Assembly (NCBI RefSeq): GCF_002874965.1
Contig: NZ_CP025624.1
Coordinates: forward strand, 6,386,001 to 6,450,000
Source of the DNA: Pseudomonas sp. NC02
GTDB lineage: Bacteria; Pseudomonadota; Gammaproteobacteria; Pseudomonadales; Pseudomonadaceae
Length of the DNA stretch: 64,000 nt
Direction: 5' to 3'
The notes beneath the pieces were generated by a model. It saw only the letters and a list, made by a program, of their open reading frames with translations, made no database searches and was not told the DNA's origin. The translations under genes and the position numbers were made by a program. The stretch's first letter is position 1. Each line of letters opens with the position of its first letter. Shown piece after piece: positions 58,124 through 64,000 of this stretch.

Positions 58124-58720
58124 TTACTTCGCTTTCACACCTTCAAACGTCACGTACAGCTCAACGTTGTTGGACGCTGGACCCAGGTCCATCTGCTTGC
58201 CGAAGTCCTGGCGATTGAAGGAGGTAGTACCTTCAAAGCCGGCACGGTAGCCGCCCCATGGATCCTTGCCTTCACCCAGGAAGGTCGCCTTGACGACGAT
58301 CGGCTTGGTCACGCCGTGAAAGGTCAGGTCGCCGGTCACGTCAGCAGTGACTTGGCCAGCGGCATTCTTGCCAGTGGTCTTGACGCTGGTGGAGACGAAC
58401 TTGGCATCGGCAAACTTGCCAACGTCCAGGAAGTCTTTGCTGGCGATGTGCTTGTCACGTTCGGCGTGGTTGGTGAACACGCTGGCGGTGCGGACGTTGA
58501 ACTCAATCTTGCTGTCTTCAGGCTTGGCAGCATCGAAGCTGAACTTGCCGTCCAGGTCCTTGAAGGTACCGGTGATGAAGCTGTAGCCCAAGTGGCTGAT
58601 CTTGAAGTCAACGAAGGCGTGCTGGCCTTCCTTGTCGACAACGTAGTCAGCTGCCATCGCCTGACCGGCAGTCAGCAGGGCAGAACCGATGGCCAGAGCG
58701 GCGAGAGTCTTTTTCAACAT
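58124..58720 (-). CDS. pasP: YceI-family periplasmic protein (PasP-like)
   Basis: A 198-residue lipocalin-like protein with a signal peptide (cleavage at AMA, then ADYVVDKEG). YceI proteins bind isoprenoid lipids. P. aeruginosa PA0423 (PasP) holds this place next to a cytochrome b561, which points to PasP. The ATG at 58720 has AAGGAA seven bases upstream. It is probably transcribed with the cytochrome gene 32 bp upstream. Confidence 0.9.
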   Translation of the reverse strand: MLKKTLAALAIGSALLTAGQAMAADYVVDKEGQHAFVDFKISHLGYSFITGTFKDLDGKFSFDAAKPEDSKIEFNVRTASVFTNHAERDKHIASKDFLDVGKFADAKFVSTSVKTTGKNAAGQVTADVTGDLTFHGVTKPIVVKATFLGEGKDPWGGYRAGFEGTTSFNRQDFGKQMDLGPASNNVELYVTFEGVKAK

Positions 58721-58752
58721 GCTTTCTATTCCTTGTGAGTCGAGGTTGAACA

Positions 58753-59304
58753 TCAGGCTTTGCGCCCCAGCATACGAACCAGGGTCACATCACGATCAAT
58801 GAAATGGTGTTTCAGCGCGGCCACGCCATGCAGGCCGGCGAACACCACCAATACCCAGGCCAGGTACAAATGCACCACGCCTGCAGTGTCTGCCTGGTCC
58901 GGTAGCCCGGAAACCAGCGCAGGAATCTCAAACAAGCCAAACACCGGGATCCCGACACCGTCTGCGGTGGAAATCAGGTAACCGGCAATCATCACGGCAA
59001 ACAGCCCGAGATACAGGAACGCGTGGCCAAACGCAGCCCCCAGACGCGTCATGCGGCTATAGCTGGCAAGCGGTGGCGGCGGCGGGCTGACCAGGCGCCA
59101 GACGATCCGCACGAGCATGATGGCGAACAGCGTAATGCCGATGCTCTTGTGCAGGTCCGGGGCGTCTTTGCGCCAGGCACTGTAGTAGTCGAGACCGACC
59201 ATCCACAGGCCCAATGCGAACAGACCGAACACCACCAGGGCCACGCCCCAGTGCAAAACGATGCTGACCCAGCCATAGCGGGCCGGTGAATTACGTAGTT
59301 GCAT
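58753..59304 (-). CDS. Cytochrome b561
   Basis: A 183-residue four-helix inner-membrane cytochrome. Haem histidines are placed in [21 protein letters not shown] and AFGHAFLY, with a further His in the last helix ([10 protein letters not shown]). It probably carries electrons between quinones and a periplasmic acceptor and is often paired with yceI genes. The ATG at 59304 is preceded by GGGA. It is divergent from bioA. Confidence 0.92.
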   Translation of the reverse strand: MQLRNSPARYGWVSIVLHWGVALVVFGLFALGLWMVGLDYYSAWRKDAPDLHKSIGITLFAIMLVRIVWRLVSPPPPPLASYSRMTRLGAAFGHAFLYLGLFAVMIAGYLISTADGVGIPVFGLFEIPALVSGLPDQADTAGVVHLYLAWVLVVFAGLHGVAALKHHFIDRDVTLVRMLGRKA

Positions 59305-59356
59305 GTCCCAAATCCCGTAAGAGCTGTGGCAAGACTATCGATTTACCTATCGAATT

Positions 59357-59376
59357 AAAGCGGAAAATTTCGCTTT
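59357..59376. promoter_or_regulatory. Inverted repeat upstream of the cytochrome b561 gene
   Basis: AAAGCG and CGCTTT flank an AT-rich centre, 52 bp upstream of the start codon on the minus strand. It might be an operator for the cytochrome-pasP unit. No known site matches. The other 260 bp of this divergent gap show nothing else clear. Confidence 0.3.
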
Positions 59377-59584
59377 GAAATATCGAGAAATACGATCAAG
59401 AGCGTATGCAGAGTAAGTTAACAAGAGATTAAGGACTATCCAGAAGAAACGTGACGGACTGTCCTGCGTTTACCACCAATTTACGCTTCAGACTCGCAAT
59501 GGGTTGTGACACAGGCCTGCATTGCATAGGCTTGCGCGATTGTTTCGCCCGCGCACGTCGCGAGCCGCTTCGAGGAGAATAAAC

Positions 59585-60991
59585 ATGGGTTTGAATAACC
59601 AGTGGATGCAACGCGACCTTGCGGTGCTGTGGCATCCCTGCACCCAGATGAAAGACCACCAGCAACTGCCGCTGATCCCGATCAAGCGCGGTGAAGGCAT
59701 CTGGCTGGAAGACTTCGAAGGCAAACGCTACCTCGACGCCGTCAGTTCCTGGTGGGTCAACGTGTTTGGCCACGCCAACCCGCGCATCAACCAGCGCATC
59801 AAGGACCAGGTCGACCAGCTGGAACACGTGATCCTCGCCGGCTTCAGCCACCAGCCGGTAATCGAGCTGTCCGAGCGCCTGGTGAAGATGACCCCCGAAG
59901 GCCTGACCCGCTGTTTCTACGCCGACAACGGTTCGTCGTGCATCGAAGTCGCGCTGAAGATGAGCTTTCACTATTGGCTCAACCGCGGCCTGCCGAACAA
60001 AAAGCGCTTTGTCACCCTGACCAACAGCTACCACGGCGAAACCATCGCCGCGATGTCGGTAGGCGATGTGCCGCTGTTCACCGAGACCTATAAAGCCCTG
60101 CTGCTGGACACCATCAAGGTGCCGAGCCCCGACTGCTACCTGCGCCCCGACGGCATGAGCTGGGAAGAACATTCCCGGAACATGTTCCTGGCCATGGAGC
60201 AGACCCTGGCCGAAAACCACGACACCGTGGCCGCCGTGATCGTCGAGCCGCTGATCCAGGGCGCCGGCGGCATGCGCATGTACCACCCGGTGTACCTCAA
60301 GCTGCTGCGCGAAGCCTGCGACCGTTATGGCGTGCACCTGATCCACGACGAAATCGCCGTGGGCTTTGGCCGCACCGGTACGATGTTCGCCTGCGAACAG
60401 GCCGGCATCCGCCCGGACTTCCTGTGCCTGTCCAAGGCCCTGACCGGCGGCTACCTGCCGCTCGCCGCGGTGGTCACCACCGACGATGTGTACGACGCCT
60501 TCTACGACGACTACCCGACCCTGCGGGCCTTCCTGCACTCCCACAGCTACACCGGCAACCCGCTGGCCTGTGCGGCGGCCCTGGCGACCCTGGATATCTT
60601 CGAAGAAGACAACGTCATCGAAAACAACAAGGCCCTGGCCCAGCGCATGGCCACCGCCACCGCGCACCTGGTGGACCATCCGCACGTCTCGGAAGTGCGC
60701 CAGACCGGCATGGTGCTGGCCATCGAGATGGTGCAGGACAAGGCCACCAAGACCGCCTACCCGTGGCAGGAACGCCGTGGCCTGAAGGTGTTCGAACATG
60801 CGCTGGAGCGAGGCGCGTTGCTGCGGCCGTTGGGCAGCGTGGTGTACTTCCTGCCGCCGTATGTGATCACCCCGGAGCAGATCGACTTCCTGGCTGAAGT
60901 GGCCAGCGAAGGGATCGACATTGCCACCAACAGCAAGGTCAGCGTGGCGGTGCCCAAGGATTTCCACCCGGGGTTTCGTGATCCGGGCTGA
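59585..60991 (+). CDS. bioA: Adenosylmethionine-8-amino-7-oxononanoate aminotransferase
   Basis: A 468-residue PLP enzyme of biotin synthesis that uses SAM as amino donor. The PLP lysine is Lys284 (CLSKALTGGYLPL), and Asp255 (IHDEIAVGFGRTG) holds the pyridine nitrogen. WWVNVFGHANPRINQ at 56-70 is the BioA mark. ATG 59585 has GAGGAG eight bases upstream. In P. aeruginosa bioA (PA0420) also lies beside rsmE (PA0419). Confidence 0.95.
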   Translation: MGLNNQWMQRDLAVLWHPCTQMKDHQQLPLIPIKRGEGIWLEDFEGKRYLDAVSSWWVNVFGHANPRINQRIKDQVDQLEHVILAGFSHQPVIELSERLVKMTPEGLTRCFYADNGSSCIEVALKMSFHYWLNRGLPNKKRFVTLTNSYHGETIAAMSVGDVPLFTETYKALLLDTIKVPSPDCYLRPDGMSWEEHSRNMFLAMEQTLAENHDTVAAVIVEPLIQGAGGMRMYHPVYLKLLREACDRYGVHLIHDEIAVGFGRTGTMFACEQAGIRPDFLCLSKALTGGYLPLAAVVTTDDVYDAFYDDYPTLRAFLHSHSYTGNPLACAAALATLDIFEEDNVIENNKALAQRMATATAHLVDHPHVSEVRQTGMVLAIEMVQDKATKTAYPWQERRGLKVFEHALERGALLRPLGSVVYFLPPYVITPEQIDFLAEVASEGIDIATNSKVSVAVPKDFHPGFRDPG

Positions 60992-61001
60992 TTGAGTTGA
61001 T

Positions 61002-61050
61002 CGTTCCCACGCTCCGCGTGGGAATGCAGCCATGGACGCTCCGCGTCCGC
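61002..61050. repeat. Double-hairpin repeat between bioA and rsmE
   Basis: GTTCCCACGCTCCGCGTGGGAATGC and GGACGCTCCGCGTCC-type hairpins stand side by side. I remember this element as frequent in Pseudomonas genomes. It is unrelated to the REPIN classes above. Confidence 0.75.
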
Positions 61051-61077
61051 CCTGCACACTATTTCCAGAGAACAGAA

Positions 61078-61797
61078 ATGAGACTGTCCCGCTTTTTTGT
61101 CGACGCCCCCCTGAGCCTTGGCGACCACGAGTTGCCGGAAGCCCAGGCGCACTACATCAGCCGCGTATTGCGCATGAGCGAAGGCGACCCCGTGCAGTTG
61201 TTCGACGGTTCCGGCCAGGAGTTTCGCGCCAGCTTGCTGGAAGTCGGCAAAAAACGCGTGGTGGTGCAAGTCACCGAAACCTTCGCCGGGCAGGTCGAGT
61301 CGCCATTGCAGATTCACCTCGGCCAGGGCCTGTCCCGTGGCGAGCGAATGGACTGGGCGATCCAGAAAGCCACCGAGCTTGGGGTGAATGAAATCACCCC
61401 GATCTTCAGCGACCGCTGCGAAGTGCGCCTCAAGGACGAACGCGCCGACAAACGCCTGCAGCACTGGCGCCAGGTGGCGATCAGCGCGTGCGAGCAGTGC
61501 GGTCGCTCGCGAGTGCCGGTGATTCACCCACCGCTGTTGCTGGCGGATTGGTTGAAACAGGCCGAAGCGGATTTGAAGCTGGTGCTGCACCCGGTGGCCG
61601 AGCCCCTGGTGAGCCACGCCAAGCCTGGGAGCCTGGCCTTCCTGATCGGGCCGGAGGGTGGATTGACTGATGGCGAAGTCGAAACGGCACAAGGTGCGGG
61701 GTTTCATGCCGCACGGCTGGGCCCACGGGTGCTGCGTACCGAAACTGCGCCAGTCGTGGCGCTGGCCGTAGCCCAACAACTCTGGGGCGACTTCTAA
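61078..61797 (+). CDS. rsmE: 16S rRNA m3U1498 methyltransferase
   Basis: A 239-residue SPOUT enzyme. The N-terminal PUA-like part starts MRLSRFFVDAPL. The knotted SAM site holds FLIGPEGGLTDGEV near residue 195 and LGPRVLRTETAPVVAL near 218. ATG 61078 fits the family start, and longer forms run into the repeat. It follows bioA on the same strand across a double-hairpin repeat. Confidence 0.94.
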   Translation: MRLSRFFVDAPLSLGDHELPEAQAHYISRVLRMSEGDPVQLFDGSGQEFRASLLEVGKKRVVVQVTETFAGQVESPLQIHLGQGLSRGERMDWAIQKATELGVNEITPIFSDRCEVRLKDERADKRLQHWRQVAISACEQCGRSRVPVIHPPLLLADWLKQAEADLKLVLHPVAEPLVSHAKPGSLAFLIGPEGGLTDGEVETAQGAGFHAARLGPRVLRTETAPVVALAVAQQLWGDF

Positions 61798-61821
61798 ACC
61801 CGTTTTGCAAACCCAATCAAA

Positions 61822-61911
61822 TGTGGGAGCGGGCTTGCTCGCGAATGCGGTGGATCAGTCACACATGTATTGACTGGCACTCCGCTTTCGCGAGCAAGCC
61901 CGCTCCCACAT
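61822..61911. repeat. REPIN, type B
   Basis: TGTGGGAGCGGGCTTGCTCG and mirror. The spacer runs from GCGGTGGATCAGTCAC to TGGCACTCCGC. ATCAAA/TTTTGAT flanks it on both sides. It lies between convergent rsmE and the solute-binding protein gene. Confidence 0.9.
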
Positions 61912-61940
61912 TTTGATCGGGTTACCAACCTCAGACCTGT

Positions 61941-62843
61941 TTACTCCACCGGGTCACTCACAGGCGTCGCAATAATCGCCTTCAACTCACTGGTCATCGG
62001 GAATTCCAGGTTCAGGCCCTTAGGCGGAATCGGCTGCTCAAACCAGCGCTGGTAAATGCCGTTGATCTCCCCCGAGCTGTACAGCCCGGCCAGGGTCTCA
62101 TTGACCACCGCGAGAAACTGCGGGTCGTCCTTGCGCACCATGCAGCTGTAGATTTCCCGCGACTGTTCTTCCCCAACCACCACCCACTTGTGCGGGTCCC
62201 TGGCCTTGGCGCGCTCGCCGTAGAGCAACGCGTCATCCATGTAGAACGCCGCCGCCCGGCCCGATTGCAGCATCTGGAAGGCTTCGCCGTGGTCCTTGGC
62301 GCTGATCACCGACATGTTCAGTTTGTGATCGACGTTGTAGCTCTTGAGGAACCGCTCGTTGGTGGTACCGGCGGTGGTTACCACGTTCTTGCCTTGCAGG
62401 TCGGCGAAGCTTTTGATGCCGCTGTCGTTGGCGGTCAGCAACTGGCCCTTCACGTAGATAAACCCGTAGGAAAACGCTACCTGCTTCTGCCGCTCGGCGG
62501 TCACGCCGGTGGAACCGCATTCCAGGTCCACGGTGCCGTTTTGCACCAGGGCTATGCGGGTCTGGGAAGTCACCAGGTTGTACTTCACGTTGAGCTTCGG
62601 CACACCGGTTTTCTGCTGGATACGCTCGACGATCTTGTTCGCCAGCTCCACCGAATAGCCCATGGGCTTGCCGCTGTGATCCCCCACATAGGAAAACGGC
62701 ACCGAGGCATCGCGGTAGCCGAGGGTGATGCTCCTGGCGTTGGCGATCTTGCTCAGCGTACCGTCCAAGGGGGCCTCGGTGGCATGGGCCTGAGCCCCCA
62801 ACAACAGCCCCAGGGTGCAGCCGATCAACGTGATTTTTTGCAT
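61941..62843 (-). CDS. Glutamate/aspartate-type periplasmic binding protein
   Basis: A 300-residue solute-binding protein of the GltI type. The signal peptide ends near QAHA. The mature start has SITLGYRDASVPFSYVGD, and DLECGSTGVTAERQKQVAFS is typical of acidic amino acid binders. The ATG at 62843 has GGAG upstream. It is last in a minus-strand group after dadA-like and ridA genes (27-bp gap to ridA), so a link to D-amino acid or acidic amino acid use is likely. No permease is present in the window. Confidence 0.85.
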   Translation of the reverse strand: MQKITLIGCTLGLLLGAQAHATEAPLDGTLSKIANARSITLGYRDASVPFSYVGDHSGKPMGYSVELANKIVERIQQKTGVPKLNVKYNLVTSQTRIALVQNGTVDLECGSTGVTAERQKQVAFSYGFIYVKGQLLTANDSGIKSFADLQGKNVVTTAGTTNERFLKSYNVDHKLNMSVISAKDHGEAFQMLQSGRAAAFYMDDALLYGERAKARDPHKWVVVGEEQSREIYSCMVRKDDPQFLAVVNETLAGLYSSGEINGIYQRWFEQPIPPKGLNLEFPMTSELKAIIATPVSDPVE

Positions 62844-62870
62844 TGTTATTCTCCGTTGGTGGTTAAAGGT

Positions 62871-63224
62871 TCAGGTACGGCGCACTGCAATGACACTGAT
62901 CTCGACCAGCACGTCCGGTCGCGCCAACTGCGCCTGCAACGTGGTACGCGTCGGTGCCTGCCCCGGCGATAGCCAGGCGGACCAGACTTCATTCATCGGC
63001 GCAAAACCCTCCTGGATATTGTTCAGGTAGATGGTCGCATTCAGCAGATGATCCTTGTCGCTGCCGGCCTCGGCCAGCAGCGCATCAATCCTGGCCAGCA
63101 CCTGTTCGGTCTGGGTCTTTACATCACGGCCTTCGCCCGGCACCTGGCCGGACAAAAACACCAGGTCCTGAAACACCACGGCGCCAGACAAGCGGCTGTT
63201 GCTGTTGATTCGGGTGATGGTCAT
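62871..63224 (-). CDS. ridA: RidA-family imine deaminase
   Basis: A 117-residue RidA/YjgF/UK114 protein that hydrolyses reactive imines and enamines. The motif near the C-terminus (APTRTTLQAQLARPDVLVEI) supplies the active-site Arg and Glu. The ATG at 63224 has GAGG nine bases upstream, overlapping the end of the dadA-like gene, so the two are coupled. An imine deaminase next to an amino acid dehydrogenase fits removal of the imino acid products. Confidence 0.92.
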   Translation of the reverse strand: MTITRINSNSRLSGAVVFQDLVFLSGQVPGEGRDVKTQTEQVLARIDALLAEAGSDKDHLLNATIYLNNIQEGFAPMNEVWSAWLSPGQAPTRTTLQAQLARPDVLVEISVIAVRRT

Positions 63225-63234
63225 CGAAATATCC

Positions 63235-64000
63235 TCAAGCGGCACGGGGCGCGAAGCCCTGCATATCAATGGAAGTGGTGTGCCGGCCAATCAACTCGGC
63301 CAGTACCTGGCCGCTGCCGCAAGCCAGGGTAAACCCGAGGGCGCCGTGGCCGAGGTTAAGCCACAGGTTGCTGTAGGCGCTGGCACCAATCAACGGCACG
63401 CCGGTAGGCGTGGCCGGGCGCATGCCGGCCCATTCGACCGCGTGCTGGTAGTCACCGGCCAGCGGGAACGTCTCAAGTGCCTGGCGTTTAATCAGCGCCA
63501 GGCGCTTGGGTTCCAGGCGGGCGTCGAAGCCGACAATATCCACCATCGCCGCCACCCGCAGTTGCTCACCGATGCGCGCGTAGACGATCTTGCGGTCGTA
63601 ATCGGTGATGCTGATGTTCGGCGCCTGATGCTGCGCGCCAATCGGCACGCTCAGGCTGTAACCCTTGAGGGGATACAGCGGCAGTGACATACCCGGCAAG
63701 GCCAGCTCGGGGCTGCGGTGCCCGGCGGCCAGCACCAGGTGCTGCACCGGCAAGACTTCACTGCCCATTTCGATAGCCTGCACGGCGCCTGCGCTGTGAC
63801 GAATCGCCGTCACCTTGCGCCCCAACAGGAACGTGCAACGCCCCGACGCTTCAAGGCGCGCCGCCAGTTGCTGGCAGAACCCATGGCAGTCGCCGACCTC
63901 TTCATTGGGCGTATAGATGCCGCCGGCAAAACTGGCGCTGTCCAGGGTCGGTTCCAGCCGTGCGCAGTCCGCCGCCGAGAGCACTTGCTGTTGCAGCGGG
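63235..64000 (-). CDS. dadA: D-amino acid dehydrogenase-like flavoprotein, C-terminal part
   Basis: The last 254 codons of an FAD oxidoreductase of the DadA type; the N-terminal FAD motif lies beyond the window end. Visible parts are GIYTPNEEVGDCHGFCQQLA, LPLYPLKGYSLSVPI and the C-terminal EWAGMRPATPTGVPLIG and LNLGHGALGFTLACGSG, all typical of DadA. It would oxidise D-amino acids to 2-oxo acids at the membrane. It is the first of three genes with ridA and a binding protein. The main dadA may be elsewhere in the genome, so this could be a paralogue. Confidence 0.85.
   Translation of the reverse strand, partial: PLQQQVLSAADCARLEPTLDSASFAGGIYTPNEEVGDCHGFCQQLAARLEASGRCTFLLGRKVTAIRHSAGAVQAIEMGSEVLPVQHLVLAAGHRSPELALPGMSLPLYPLKGYSLSVPIGAQHQAPNISITDYDRKIVYARIGEQLRVAAMVDIVGFDARLEPKRLALIKRQALETFPLAGDYQHAVEWAGMRPATPTGVPLIGASAYSNLWLNLGHGALGFTLACGSGQVLAELIGRHTTSIDMQGFAPRAA

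Overview
The window is chromosomal DNA of a Pseudomonas of the P. fluorescens group. The reasons are the high GC content, the gene order (which follows P. aeruginosa PA5385-PA5372, PA0546-PA0555 and PA0419-PA0432 as far as I remember them) and the many intergenic REPIN repeats built on TGTGGGAGCGGGCTTGCTCGCGAA. No tRNA, rRNA, CRISPR array, prophage or insertion sequence was seen.

Region 1 (1-15153) is a quaternary-amine island. It holds the end of a cdhB-like thioesterase (carnitine catabolism), a gamma-butyrobetaine hydroxylase, a small unknown protein, gbdR, the Fe-S serine dehydratase sdaB, the choline ABC importer cbcXWV, the choline transporter betT and the oxidation operon betIBA. A perfect 20-bp BetI palindrome sits between betT and betI and contains the -35 boxes of both divergent promoters. 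Carnitine and choline are imported, oxidised to glycine betaine and taken on to serine and pyruvate.

Region 2 (15365-33757) is mixed. It has a divergent TldD/PmbA-like pair, an rhlA-like gene with an MFS exporter (preceded by a LuxR-type box placed for activation), the DEAD-box helicase dbpA, a YhiN-type flavoprotein, a YccS-type membrane protein, a solute-binding protein, elaA, a response regulator-PAS-GGDEF-EAL protein with one changed EAL metal ligand, a PL7 alginate lyase, a periplasmic broad-specificity racemase, and a small unknown gene behind a promoter and a roughly 235-nt highly structured leader RNA.

Region 3 (33817-44455) is central carbon and methyl metabolism. fba, two small lipoprotein genes, pgk, epd and tktA lie on the minus strand. 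The divergent sahR-like regulator and metK lie on the plus strand, with a 24-bp palindrome between tktA and sahR. ligB follows.

Region 4 (44537-64000) contains DUF1090, a cytochrome c' lipoprotein, mltA, transporters, a 32-residue membrane peptide with a strong RBS, sahH under an SAH riboswitch, metF, a glycosyltransferase-like gene, another solute-binding protein, rhlE2, pasP (yceI), a cytochrome b561, bioA, rsmE, and a D-amino-acid operon (dadA cut by the window end, ridA, solute-binding protein).

Several REPINs are long near-identical copies that bracket genes. The least explained signals are the structured leader plus small gene at 33194-33757, the quorum-type promoter of the rhlA homologue, the orphan minus-strand terminator near 1550, and the 14-bp inverted repeat before the racemase.
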